Assembly (NCBI GenBank): GCA_001587635.1
Contig: LNJE01000005.1
Coordinates: forward strand, 1 to 64,000
Origin: Methanofastidiosum methylothiophilum
Lineage (GTDB): Archaea > Methanobacteriota_B > Thermococci > Methanofastidiosales > Methanofastidiosaceae
Direction of reading: 5' to 3'
DNA length: 64,000 nt
The notes beneath the pieces are model-generated. The model was not told where the DNA came from. It was given only the letters and a program-made list of their open reading frames with translations, and did not search any database. The position numbers and the translations under genes were made by a program. Below, one piece after another: positions 15,728 to 24,954 of this stretch; within the stretch, counting starts at the first letter, position 1; the number at the start of each line of letters is the position of its first letter.

Positions 15728-17966
15728 ATGGTGTTAAATATGAAAGAAAAAAATGAAGTAGAACTTGTTGTAGGAAGTGCAGAAAAACTCGATGTGGGGA
15801 AAGGCATTGTACGAATTGGCCCCAATACAATGAGAACGATGTACCTAAATTATGGTGAGGTTGTAAAAATTAAAGGAGAAAAGGTAACAGCCGCGAAAGC
15901 ATTGCCAGACATTGAAGAAGATTCTGATATAATCAGAATGGATAGCATAATAAGAAAGAACTCTGGTGCGTTACTTGGTGACAAAGTAATAATATCAAGG
16001 GCTGAGGTTAAGGACGCAAAAGCGATTACACTAGCCCCGATGCAAGCTGATATGCAATTTTCTGGTGATCTTTCAAGTTATTTTAAGGATAAGTTTAAAG
16101 ATATCCCGATTGTCCAAAATAATATTTTTGCCTTTGAGATTTTTAATAGGAACCTCCCATTTGTAGTTACAAAAACAAATCCAATTTTCTGGTGATCTTT
16201 CAAGTTATTTTAAGGATAAGTTTAAAGATATCCCGATTGTCCAAAATAATATTTTTGCCTTTGAGATTTTTAATAGGAACCTCCCATTTGTAGTTACAAA
16301 AACAAATCCNAGGGGTATTCTAAAAATTGTTCCCTCCACNAAGATTACCATTTCNACAAAACCNGTATCNGAATCNGAGATATCCAAAATGCCTGATGTT
16401 ACCTATGANGATATTGGTGGNCTTAAGGATGAAATCCAGAAANTTAGGGAAATGATTGAAATGCCAATGAANCATCCTGANGTATTTTCAAAACTAGGNA
16501 TAGACCCACCAAAAGGAGTGTTACTATACGGTCCTCCTGGAACAGGAAANACTCTCCTAGCTAAGGCGCTTGCAAATGAGATAAATGCATACTTCACCTC
16601 NATTAACGGGCCAGAGATAATGAGNAANTANTATGGNGANTCTGAAGAGAATCTTAGAAAAGTNTTTGAGGATGCAGGAGAAAATTCCCCGGCTATAATT
16701 TTCATAGACGAAATAGATGCAATAGCTCCCAAAAGGGAAGAATCAAAGGGAGAAGTTGAAAGAAGGGTGGTATCCCAGCTTCTTACTTTAATGGATGGAT
16801 TAAAAACAAGAGGTAAAGTTGTAGTGATTGCTGCAACAAACTTACCTGATACTATTGACCCTGCATTGAGACGGCCCGGAAGATTTGATAGAGAGATTGA
16901 AATTGGTGTGCCAGACGTAAATGACAGAAAAGAAATCCTTCAGGTGCATACAAGGAGCATGCCTATATCTGAAGAGGTAAACATTTCACACTACGCTTCA
17001 AAAACACACGGATACAGTGGTGCAGATCTTGAAGCACTATGCAAAGAGGCAGGCATGAAGGCATTAAGGAGGGTCATTCCTGATATTAGGGGCGATATTG
17101 AAATTACCCCCGAAATTCTAAATAAACTTGAAGTAACTAAAAATGACTTTGATCTAGCATTTCTTGAAGTTGAACCTTCTGCTATGAGAGAGGCTTTAGT
17201 TGAAGTTCCAACTGTGAAGTGGAGTGATATAGGGGGCCTAAAAGAGGTAAAACAGAGATTGCAAGAAGCTATTGAATGGCCACTAAAGTATCCTGAAGTG
17301 TTCAAGAAGATAAAAGTTGAAGGGCCAAAAGGAATCCTTTTATATGGTCCGCCTGGTTGTGGAAAGACTCTCCTTGCAAAGGCAGTTGCAACTGAGAGTG
17401 AAGCAAACTTCATTGCAATTAGAGGGCCTGAGCTAATCTCCAAATGGGTTGGAGAAAGTGAAAAGGGGATAAGGAAAATCTTTAGTAAAGCAAGACAGGT
17501 GGCACCAGCAATTATATTTTTTGATGAAATAGATTCAATTGCACCGAGAAGAGGGCAGGAAACGGGTGCAAAAGTTACTGAAAGAATGGTAAATCAGTTA
17601 TTGACAGAGATGGATGGTGTAGAATCTTTAGAAAGAGTAATTGTAATTGCTGCAACAAATAGGCCAGACATTTTAGATGAGGCACTTTTAAGGCCAGGAA
17701 GATTTGATGTGATCGTAGAAATTCCTCTGCCAGATAAGGAATCAAGGTTAGAGATATTAAAGATTCACACAAAAGGAATGCCATTAAAAGACGTTGATAT
17801 CAACGAATTAGTTGGGCCAACAGAAGGTTTTACGGGTGCGGATATAAAATCTCTTGTCAGGGAAGCAGGGCTTAATGCAATAAGAAAGAATCTTGACAAG
17901 ACAGATTACGTTACTAAAGAGGATTTCGACGAAGCACTTCAAAAAATAAAATCCTATAAAAAATAA
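15728..17966 (+). CDS. cdc48: CDC48/VCP-type AAA+ ATPase, interrupted by a 127-bp tandem duplication
   Basis: As written there are two frames: 15728-16195 (N-domain) and 16389-17966 (D1 and D2). Removing one copy of the 127-bp repeat joins them into one frame of about 703 residues. The D1 Walker A is GPPGTGXTLLAKAL with Walker B FIDEIDAIAP; the D2 pair is GPPGCGKTLLAKAV and FFDEIDSIAP. The second-region-of-homology arginines appear in DPALRRPGRFDREIE and DEALLRPGRFDVIVE. It unfolds proteins for degradation and remodelling. N's cluster at 16310-16664. A start at 15740 is also possible. Confidence 0.9.
16055..16309. repeat. Exact tandem duplication with 127-bp period inside cdc48
   Basis: 16055-16181 and 16182-16308 are identical, and the next readable base also matches. 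Because 127 is not a multiple of three, the second copy shifts the frame and creates the early stop at 16195. The right copy leads directly into N-containing sequence. The period equals a common maximum k-mer of short-read assemblers, so an unmerged contig overlap is the likeliest cause. Confidence 0.9.
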
Positions 17967-18014
17967 TTTTCTTTTTTAGATAAATTAAAATAGTATTAAG
18001 ACAACAGTCAGAGC

Positions 18015-19007
18015 ATGAGAGAGGCACTTTTTTATAGAAAAGAAAACAGCAGTATGAGGTGCCTATTGTGCCCACATGTTTGTCTTATTGAGCCGGATAA
18101 AAGGGGTAAATGTAAGGCAAGAGTAAATCTAGATGGAAAGCTAAATACACTAGTTTATGGAGAAAGTGATTTAGAAAAACTATATTTTCATGTTGATCCA
18201 ATTGAAAAAAAACCCCTTTATCATTTTTATCCAGGTTCATACTCTCTTTCATTTGGAGTGCCTGGGTGTAATCTATTCTGTGAAAACTGTCAAAACTATG
18301 ATCTTTCTCAATCCACGCCTAATGATATAAAAGATCGTTTTTTAAAACCAAAAAAGATTGTTGAGTTAGCTAAATCCTATAATTGTAAATCAATTTCTTA
18401 CACTTATACAGAGCCCACTATATTCTATGAATATGTGATTGACACATCAAAGATAGCTAAAGAAGAAGGCATCAAAAACGTCTGGGTAACAAATGGCTTC
18501 ATTAATCCAAAACCTTTGAAAGATGCCCTCCCATATATTGATGCAATGAATATTGATCTTAAATTTTTCTCAGAAGAGTTATATCAGAAAGTATGTGGTG
18601 GTAAGTTAAGACCAGTTCTTGAAACAATAAGGACTGCATCAAAAGAAACTCATATTGAAATTACAAATCTCCTAATTCCAACATTAAATGACTCAGACGA
18701 AGATATTGAAAAGCTTGTCGATTTTGTTGCAGAGCTGAATAGGGATATCCCTCTGCATTTTTCTGCATATAGGCCTATGTATAAAATGAAAATAGAATCT
18801 ACACGTTCTGAAACCCTTTATCGTGCAAAAGAGATAGCCGAGAGAAAACTAAATTATGTGTATCTAGGAAATGTACCTGCCCATAATGATACGTTGTGTC
18901 CAGTATGTAAAAATACAGTTATCAAAAGAAATCATAATGTAAAAATTAATTTAATAAATGAAAAATGTTCTATATGTAGCACAAAAATATCAATAATAAT
19001 CAATTAA
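18015..19007 (+). CDS. amrS: AmmeMemoRadiSam-system radical SAM enzyme AmrS
   Basis: 330 residues resembling pyruvate formate-lyase activating enzymes. An N-terminal metal motif is MRCLLCPHVCLIEPDKRGKC, the radical SAM cluster motif is CNLFCENCQNYDLSQ (C-x3-C-x2-C near residue 87), and a C-terminal zinc-like cluster is CPVCKNTVI with a later CSICS. The family co-occurs with AmmeMemo proteins in archaea; the reaction is not established. The gene has 48 bp separating it from cdc48 and probably its own promoter. The first ATG at 18015 is used; an internal Met at residue 14 (before RCLLC) is the alternative. Confidence 0.85.
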   Translation: MREALFYRKENSSMRCLLCPHVCLIEPDKRGKCKARVNLDGKLNTLVYGESDLEKLYFHVDPIEKKPLYHFYPGSYSLSFGVPGCNLFCENCQNYDLSQSTPNDIKDRFLKPKKIVELAKSYNCKSISYTYTEPTIFYEYVIDTSKIAKEEGIKNVWVTNGFINPKPLKDALPYIDAMNIDLKFFSEELYQKVCGGKLRPVLETIRTASKETHIEITNLLIPTLNDSDEDIEKLVDFVAELNRDIPLHFSAYRPMYKMKIESTRSETLYRAKEIAERKLNYVYLGNVPAHNDTLCPVCKNTVIKRNHNVKINLINEKCSICSTKISIIIN

Positions 19008-19033
19008 TAGGACAATAATTAGAATTACCATAA

Positions 19034-19087
19034 CCTTTTTAAACAGTTGTATTAATTGTTGATGGGTGCCGTTTTAATCAATTAAAA
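19034..19087 (+). promoter_or_regulatory. Promoter and operator-like palindrome of the methylmalonyl-CoA decarboxylase operon
   Basis: A TATA-like CTTTTTAAAC (19034-19043) is followed at 19072-19087 by the palindrome TTTTAAT-CA-ATTAAAA, flanked by GCC and GGC. The palindrome lies in the probable leader, about 20 bp before the mmdA ATG. A regulator bound there would block transcription; which regulator is unknown. Confidence 0.45.
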
Positions 19088-19107
19088 GGCAAAAAGGTGG
19101 TTATTAT

Positions 19108-20658
19108 ATGGCCATTGAAGGTATGCTAAAAGAACTAAAAGAAAAGAAAGACAAGTTAAAAATGGGTGGAGGAAAGAAAAAGCTAGAAACTCAGCATGCA
19201 AAAGGAAAACTCTCGGCGAGAGAAAGGCTTGATATCCTCCTTGACAAAGGCAGCTTTGCAGAAATAAATGGACTGATGAAACATAGAGCAGTTGATTTCG
19301 GTCTTGACAAAACAGAGATACCTGGGGATGGCGTTATTACGGGTTACGGTACAATTGAAGGCAGATTGGTATATGTCTTTTCACAAGATTTTACTGTAAT
19401 GGGTGGTTCTTTGGGAGAAGCCCATGCATTCAAAATCAGTTATCTTATGGATCAAGCTAGAAAGGTAGGGGTGCCTGTAATTGGGATAAATGACTCTGGT
19501 GGAGCAAGAATACAGGAAGGTGTAGACTCTCTTAAAGGATATGGAGAAATATTCTACAGAAACACCATAGCTTCAGGAGTAATACCTCAGATTACAGCCA
19601 TTATGGGCCCTTGTGCTGGCGGTGCTGTTTATTCCCCTGCTCTTGGTGATTTTGTCTTCATGACTGAAAATACAAGTTATATGTTCATAACAGGGCCACA
19701 AGTTGTAAAAACTGTGTTGCACCAAGACGTCACATTTGAAGAGCTTGGTGGGGCTCATGTTCATGAAACAAAAAGTGGTATGGCCCATAGAGTGGGTAAA
19801 AATGATGAAGATACATTAAATCTGATGAGGACGCTATTCAGCTTTTTACCATCAAACAATATGGAAGATCCCCCTGCAATTGAAACAACTGATGACCCAC
19901 TGAGAGAAACACCGGAACTCTATTCGATTATACCTGAAGACCCAAATAAAGGGTATCATGCAAGTGAAGTTATTAAAGCGATTCTTGATGATAATGACTT
20001 CTTTGAGTTGCATCCAAGCTTTGCACCAAATATTATTGTTGGATTCGGAAGGCTGGATGGGAAGGTCGTTGGAGTTGTAGCAAACAATCCAAGCCATATT
20101 GCAGGAGTCTTGGATATTAATTCCTCTGATAAAGCATCAAGATTTGTAAGATTCTGTGATGCCTTCAATATTCCGATAGTGACATTTGTAGATACTCCTG
20201 GATATATGCCAGGTTTGGATCAGGAACATGGTGGGATAATTAGGCATGGTGCAAAACTTTTGTATGCTTACTCTGAGGCAACAGTTCCATTACTAACTGT
20301 TATTGTGAGAAAAGCATATGGCGGGGCTTACATAGCTATGGCTTCAAAACATTTGAGGTCTGATGTAGTATACGCACTGCCAACCGCAGAGATTGCAGTT
20401 ATGGGGCCGAAAGGTGCATGTGAGATTGTTTTTAGAAAAGAAATAGCTGAAGCTACAAATCCAGAGAAGAAAACTGATGAACTAAGCGAGGACTATAAGA
20501 ATAAATTTGCAAATCCATATATGGCAGCTGCACGTGGATATGTAGATGATATTATTGATCCAAAGAATCTAAGAACAGCACTTATTAATTCACTTAGGGT
20601 ATACTACTCCAAAAAGGAAGTGTTGCCAAAGAAGAAACACGGTATGATCCCCTTTTAG
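19108..20658 (+). CDS. mmdA: Methylmalonyl-CoA decarboxylase alpha subunit (carboxyltransferase)
   Basis: 516 residues of the biotin-dependent carboxyltransferase family shared by methylmalonyl-CoA decarboxylase and propionyl-CoA carboxylase beta. The N-domain has GDGVITGYGTIEGR and SGGARIQEGVDSLKGYGEIF near residue 130; the C-domain has FVDTPGYMPGLDQEHGGIIRHGAKLLY near residue 368 and KAYGGAYIAM near residue 409. It moves CO2 between the acyl-CoA and biotin on MmdC. It heads an operon with mmdD, mmdC and mmdB, so the sodium-pump function is favoured. Substrate specificity is inferred from operon order. SD AAGGTGG precedes the ATG. Confidence 0.93.
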   Translation: MAIEGMLKELKEKKDKLKMGGGKKKLETQHAKGKLSARERLDILLDKGSFAEINGLMKHRAVDFGLDKTEIPGDGVITGYGTIEGRLVYVFSQDFTVMGGSLGEAHAFKISYLMDQARKVGVPVIGINDSGGARIQEGVDSLKGYGEIFYRNTIASGVIPQITAIMGPCAGGAVYSPALGDFVFMTENTSYMFITGPQVVKTVLHQDVTFEELGGAHVHETKSGMAHRVGKNDEDTLNLMRTLFSFLPSNNMEDPPAIETTDDPLRETPELYSIIPEDPNKGYHASEVIKAILDDNDFFELHPSFAPNIIVGFGRLDGKVVGVVANNPSHIAGVLDINSSDKASRFVRFCDAFNIPIVTFVDTPGYMPGLDQEHGGIIRHGAKLLYAYSEATVPLLTVIVRKAYGGAYIAMASKHLRSDVVYALPTAEIAVMGPKGACEIVFRKEIAEATNPEKKTDELSEDYKNKFANPYMAAARGYVDDIIDPKNLRTALINSLRVYYSKKEVLPKKKHGMIPF

Positions 20659-20667
20659 GTGAAGATA

Positions 20668-21000
20668 ATGGTAAACATGGAACATTTAATATTGGGACTA
20701 ACATTAGTTTTGGTCGGTATGGCTATAACATTCCTAGTTTTAATTATTTTATCTGGGGTCATAAATTATTTTGGGGTATTGATTAAAAGGATGGAAGAAA
20801 AGAATAGCAAAGTGGAAGAAAAAGATGACCCGGCTGAAATTGTAGAAGAAATTAAAGCATCAAACGATCATGAATTAACTGCTATGATATCAGCAGCTTA
20901 TTTTCATATCTCTAAAGATGCGATTTCATTAATTAATTTACATTCTAAGCAAGAAAACTGGAAACTAATAGGCAGACGGGACCAGATGGAGGTGTTATGA
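20668..21000 (+). CDS. mmdD: Decarboxylase delta subunit (OadG/MmdD family)
   Basis: About 110 residues with one N-terminal TM helix (GLTLVLVGMAITFLVLIILSG) and a charged tail, the pattern of OadG/MmdD, which holds the carboxyltransferase and carrier on the membrane pump. The tail ends with HELTAMISAAYFHIS and a Trp-rich segment. I chose the ATG at 20668, six bases after the AGGTGA that overlaps the mmdA stop; a GTG at 20659 is the alternative. The stop overlaps the mmdC start. Confidence 0.82.
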   Translation: MVNMEHLILGLTLVLVGMAITFLVLIILSGVINYFGVLIKRMEEKNSKVEEKDDPAEIVEEIKASNDHELTAMISAAYFHISKDAISLINLHSKQENWKLIGRRDQMEVL

Positions 21001-21437
21001 TGGCAAAATACAAAGTTAATGTAGATGGAAAAGATTACGAAGTTGAAATTGAGAATATTGGAAGCGGAAGTCTAGAAATTAAATTAGGAGACAGAAAATC
21101 AACGGTAGTTATAGAAGAGTTATTAGAGATGTCAAGACAACAATCATCTCCAAAACAATTTTATCAAACTACATCTCAAGCTAAAGTTGCATCTGCACCT
21201 GTTTCGAAGCCGTCTTCTGGTAAAGGAGAGCCTGTAAAAGCAGTAATGTCTGGAACTGTAATATCTTTAATAAAGAAACCTGGCGACAAAGTTGCAATAG
21301 GAGATGTTGTGCTAATACTTGAAGCAATGAAGATGGAAAATGAAATATCCTCTCCCTTAGATGGGATAGTCAAAGATATTTTAGTTAGTCCGGGAAAGCC
21401 TATTAACACAGGGGATACCCTATTCACAATAGGATAG
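20997..21437 (+). CDS. mmdC: Biotin carrier subunit of the sodium-pumping decarboxylase
   Basis: 146 residues: an N-terminal beta-rich segment (1-45), a Ser/Pro/Ala linker (about 55-78), and a C-terminal biotinyl domain with the biotin-lysine motif LEAMKMENE near residue 113. It carries CO2 from MmdA to the MmdB pump. The first ATG overlaps the mmdD stop. The next gene starts 7 bp after its stop. Confidence 0.92.
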   Translation: MMAKYKVNVDGKDYEVEIENIGSGSLEIKLGDRKSTVVIEELLEMSRQQSSPKQFYQTTSQAKVASAPVSKPSSGKGEPVKAVMSGTVISLIKKPGDKVAIGDVVLILEAMKMENEISSPLDGIVKDILVSPGKPINTGDTLFTIG

Positions 21438-21444
21438 TGATAGT

Positions 21445-22581
21445 ATGGTTGACTTAATATCTTCCTTTTTTGAAATATTCAAAACAACAAGTGGTCTTTT
21501 TGATGTAACTATAGGTAATCTTGCAATGATAATAGTGGGTTTAATACTTATCTATCTTGCAGTTTACAAAGGCTTTGAACCGCTTTTGCTAGTGCCAATT
21601 GGATTTGGATGCATTATTTCCAATATACCTTTAACTGGCATTTCTGACCCTGATGCAATTGGTGGGGTCTTTGGTATCTTCTTAAAGTATCTTATAGCGA
21701 ATGAAATTGTTCCTTGTCTCATATTTATGGGAATTGGAGCACTAACAGATTTTGGGCCATTGTTAGCAAATCCAAAAACATTCATATTAGGGGCGGCTGC
21801 CCAGATTGGAGTTTTCATAGCCCTAGTTGGATCAATTATTCTAGGATTTACCCCACAACAAGCCGCTTCAATTGGAATTATTGGTGGTGCAGACGGCCCT
21901 ACTACAATTTATGTCACTACAGTATTAGCACCTGAACTATTAGGTGCCACTGCAGTCGCTGCATACTCTTACATGTCTTTAGTACCTTTAATACTGCCTC
22001 CTGCCATAATGTTAACAACTACTAAGGCTGAGAGAAAAATTAAGATGGTACAAATGAGGGTAGTTTCACAGAAGGAAAAGGTGGCCTTCCCCATAATCGC
22101 TGCAATTGTTACTGGATTATTAGTTCCAAAAGCAATCCCACTTGTTGGACTGCTGTTTGTCGGAAATCTTTTCAGAGAAACTGGTGTCACCCAGAGGCTA
22201 GCTAAAGGCGCTAGTGAGGAGCTATTGAATATAGTGACAATAATACTGGGGCTTTCAGTTGGTAGCACAATGGATGCAACAAACTTCCTTAATGTACAAA
22301 CTATAAAAATCATGGTATTAGGCGTTGTTGCTTTCTTCACAGCCGCTTGTGGTGGAGTTATAGTTGCAAAAATAATGAATCTATTCCTAAAAGACAAAAT
22401 TAATCCAATGATTGGTGCTGCTGGTGTATCAGCTGTGCCAATGTCTGCCCGAGTTGTTCAGAAGCTAGGACTGAAAGAGGATCCGCAGAATCATCTTTTG
22501 ATGCATGCCATGGGGCCAAACGTTGCAGGAGTTATTGGCACAGCTGTTGCTGCTGGAGTCCTTATAGCATCTCTAGCCTGA
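21445..22581 (+). CDS. mmdB: Sodium-pumping decarboxylase beta subunit
   Basis: A 378-residue integral membrane protein with about 9-10 hydrophobic helices. It decarboxylates carboxybiotin and exports Na+. The signature IGGADGPTTIYVTT near residue 150 contains the conserved Asp of the ion site, and LGLSVGSTMDATNFL near residue 270 and GVSAVPMSARVVQKLG near residue 330 are further family segments. Operon position after mmdADC fits a complete pump. A sodium gradient from this enzyme would drive ATP synthesis or transport. Confidence 0.94.
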   Translation: MVDLISSFFEIFKTTSGLFDVTIGNLAMIIVGLILIYLAVYKGFEPLLLVPIGFGCIISNIPLTGISDPDAIGGVFGIFLKYLIANEIVPCLIFMGIGALTDFGPLLANPKTFILGAAAQIGVFIALVGSIILGFTPQQAASIGIIGGADGPTTIYVTTVLAPELLGATAVAAYSYMSLVPLILPPAIMLTTTKAERKIKMVQMRVVSQKEKVAFPIIAAIVTGLLVPKAIPLVGLLFVGNLFRETGVTQRLAKGASEELLNIVTIILGLSVGSTMDATNFLNVQTIKIMVLGVVAFFTAACGGVIVAKIMNLFLKDKINPMIGAAGVSAVPMSARVVQKLGLKEDPQNHLLMHAMGPNVAGVIGTAVAAGVLIASLA

Positions 22582-22586
22582 TTTTC

Positions 22587-22976
22587 ATGGATGAATTCAA
22601 AATAAAAATAAATGATAAGGAACATCAAGTAAAATTAAAAAAAATAAGTGATGGAGAATATCAGGTATTTTATGATGAATTCATCTATGAAGTTTCTATT
22701 TTAAAGAAAGCGCAGATAAGGAAAAATGATGACGTCCATTATCGAAAAGAAAATGATATTATTTATGTTGAGTCGGTGGTGGGGGGTATTGTCCTTAAAC
22801 TAGAAAAAAAGGTGAATGAGCGAGTGACAAAGGGGGATCCAATAATGACATTAATTGCAATGAAGATGGAAACAATAATTCATGCCCCTGAGTCAGGATT
22901 ATTGTTAGAAATAGCAGTGAATGAAGGAATGATAGTTGAAAAGGGTGAACTTCTCTTCACAATAGGTACAAAATAA
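22587..22976 (+). CDS. Second biotinyl-domain protein in the decarboxylase operon
   Basis: 129 residues. An N-terminal beta domain (FKIKINDKEHQVKLKKIS) is followed by a biotinyl domain with LIAMKMETII near residue 92 and the usual LLFTIG end. It lacks the flexible linker of MmdC. It starts 5 bp after mmdB. A second carrier could serve another carboxyltransferase, for example when the AccE-like protein is bound, or be redundant. The biotin attachment is evident from MKM; the partner is not. Confidence 0.82.
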   Translation: MDEFKIKINDKEHQVKLKKISDGEYQVFYDEFIYEVSILKKAQIRKNDDVHYRKENDIIYVESVVGGIVLKLEKKVNERVTKGDPIMTLIAMKMETIIHAPESGLLLEIAVNEGMIVEKGELLFTIGTK

Positions 22977-22994
22977 TGAGAAAAGTTTATTAAT

Positions 22995-23132
22995 ATGGGA
23001 ATTGTTAATGTGATAGAAGAAAATCAAAATACGAAAAACAAATGCCCCTCAATTGAGATAAGTGGCAATCCCTCTGTTGAGGAAATTATTGTAATACTTT
23101 CATTGTTTAATCTTAGGGAGGCGGATAAATGA
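22995..23132 (+). CDS. 45-residue AccE-like mini-protein
   Basis: The frame is MGIVNVIEEN, a polar stretch, then EISGNPSVEEIIVILSLFN. The second half fits the pattern of the epsilon subunit of actinobacterial acyl-CoA carboxylases (a strand ending GNP followed by a TPEE-type helix). Its stop overlaps the ATG of the next gene (ATGA), which argues that it is translated. In an operon of carboxyltransferase and biotin carriers it may stabilise the complex. The similarity is by eye over about 25 residues. Confidence 0.5.
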   Translation: MGIVNVIEENQNTKNKCPSIEISGNPSVEEIIVILSLFNLREADK

Positions 23133-24325
23133 GGCCATTAGAAGGAGTAAGAATATTGGATTTAAGCCATGTGCTTGCAATGCCTTATTGTACCATGATA
23201 CTAGGTGATCTGGGTGCTGAGGTCATAAAAATAGAAAAGGTAGATGGAGACGACTCTAGAAAATTTGGGCCATATAAAAATAAGGAAAGTGCCTACTTTA
23301 TGAGCATTAATAGGAATAAAAAAAGTGTCGTCATAAACCTGAAAGAAGAAAAGGGGAAAGAAATCCTTAGAGAATTGATAAAAATCTGTGATGTAATTAC
23401 GGAAAATTTTAGACCTGGTACAATGAATAAGCTTGGATTTTCATATGAAAACGTCAAAAAAATAAATCCTAATATTATCTATGCCACAATATCTGGGTTT
23501 GGAAATGATTCAATTTATACTGAAAGGCCCGGATATGATATTATAGCCCAAGCTTATGGGGGGCTTATGAGTATAACAGGGTACCCTGAGAATCCACCAA
23601 CAAGAGTTGGATCCTCAGTTGCAGACATAATGGCCGGTATGTTTTCAGCTATAGCAATTCTAGGTGCATTACGAACTAAAGAAAAAACTGGACTTGGCCA
23701 ATATATAGACACTGCAATGGTAGACTGTATTTTTGCAATTTTAGAAAATGCAACTGTTAGATATACTGTTTCTGGAGAAGTTCCCCAGAGGATTGGTTCA
23801 AGGCATCCAAGCCTTACACCTTTTGATGTCTTTAAAACACTTGATAGCTATATGGTCATTGGGATAGGAAATGATAATTTATGGGAAGTATTTTGTAAGA
23901 GTATCCCTGAATTCAATTTATTAGTAATGGCAGAAAGATTCAAGACTAATGATTTGAGGACAAAGAATCAAGCAGAGTTAAAGAAGATTATTGAAGAGTG
24001 GACACAAAAGCATACTACTGAAGAATTAGTGACAATTATTACAGATGCTGGTGTTCCTTGTAGTCCTGTCAACACTATTGATAAGATCATAAAGGATCCA
24101 AATACAAAATACAGAGATATGCTCTTTGAATTTGATCACCCAATAGCAGGAAAGATGACTACCGCAAATAGTCCTTTGAATTTGCCGCTAACACCTTGTA
24201 AAAATCATGTACGCCCACCCACACTTGGTGAAAATACTGAAGAAATTTTATCTAAAGTGTTGGGATACTCCAAAGAAAAGATTGAGGAGTTAAAGAAGGA
24301 TAAAATTATTTATGGGAGGGGGTAG
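23129..24325 (+). CDS. Class III (CaiB/BaiF) CoA transferase
   Basis: 398 residues. The N-terminus has RPLEGVRILDLSHVLAMPYC, the catalytic Asp is expected in the SSVADIMAGMFSA stretch near residue 169, and GYDIIAQAYGGLMSITG and GLGQYIDTAMVDC are family segments. It transfers CoA between carboxylic acids, so it could activate the substrate for the decarboxylase encoded just upstream. The ATG is preceded by TTAGGGAGG. Which acid it uses cannot be read from the sequence. Confidence 0.9.
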   Translation: MRPLEGVRILDLSHVLAMPYCTMILGDLGAEVIKIEKVDGDDSRKFGPYKNKESAYFMSINRNKKSVVINLKEEKGKEILRELIKICDVITENFRPGTMNKLGFSYENVKKINPNIIYATISGFGNDSIYTERPGYDIIAQAYGGLMSITGYPENPPTRVGSSVADIMAGMFSAIAILGALRTKEKTGLGQYIDTAMVDCIFAILENATVRYTVSGEVPQRIGSRHPSLTPFDVFKTLDSYMVIGIGNDNLWEVFCKSIPEFNLLVMAERFKTNDLRTKNQAELKKIIEEWTQKHTTEELVTIITDAGVPCSPVNTIDKIIKDPNTKYRDMLFEFDHPIAGKMTTANSPLNLPLTPCKNHVRPPTLGENTEEILSKVLGYSKEKIEELKKDKIIYGRG

Positions 24326-24331
24326 ATAGGT

Positions 24332-24934
24332 ATGAAAAGAGAGGATATAATCAAAAAATTGAAAACTTTAAGTGCTGCTTCTATCAGTGATGCCCTAAAA
24401 AAAAGAGGTTCTGTTGATGAATCTATTAAATCCGTAAAACAGGGGGACTTTATTTGTGGTCCTGCTTTCACAGCAAAATGTTGCCCGGGTGATATGCTCA
24501 CAGCCCTAAATGCTTTAGACGAAATTAGTGAAGGTGAAGTCTTGGTGATTGATGGAGGAGGAATTACCAAATTTTCCCTTTTTGGAGACCTTATGGCAAT
24601 GCAAGCTAAACTCAAGAAAGTAGCTGGTGTTGTTATAGATGGATCAGTAAGGGATGTTAAAGGAATACGAAAAGAGAATTTACCCGTATTCTGTCGTAGC
24701 GTCGTTACAAAGGCTGGTAATGCAACAAGACATGGAGAGATGAATGTTCCAGTAGTATGTGGCGGAATCATTGTGAATCCAGGGGACTGGATAGTTGGAG
24801 ACGATGATGGTGTTGTAGTTATCCCAAAAGATATTGTTGAAAGTACTATACATATTGCTGAAGAAACTTTTAAAAGGGAGGCAATACTCAGGGAAGCTAT
24901 ACAGCAGGGAAAATCTATTAGTAAATTGCTTTAA
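24332..24934 (+). CDS. RraA-like aldolase/decarboxylase family protein
   Basis: 200 residues of the RraA/HMG aldolase fold. Conserved parts are ISDALKKRG near residue 19, the FCGPAFTAKC-like segment, GGITKFSLFGDLMAMQAK near residue 73, VIDGSVRDVKG with the metal/substrate Arg-Asp, and PGDWIVGDDDGVVVIP near residue 152. Members of this family cleave 4-hydroxy-4-methyl-2-oxoglutarate or decarboxylate oxaloacetate; others bind RNase E. With no RNase E in archaea, a small-molecule lyase is favoured. It starts 6 bp after the CoA transferase and shares its operon. Confidence 0.85.
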   Translation: MKREDIIKKLKTLSAASISDALKKRGSVDESIKSVKQGDFICGPAFTAKCCPGDMLTALNALDEISEGEVLVIDGGGITKFSLFGDLMAMQAKLKKVAGVVIDGSVRDVKGIRKENLPVFCRSVVTKAGNATRHGEMNVPVVCGGIIVNPGDWIVGDDDGVVVIPKDIVESTIHIAEETFKREAILREAIQQGKSISKLL

Positions 24935-24954
24935 ATTTTAATCTGGGTGCAAAG

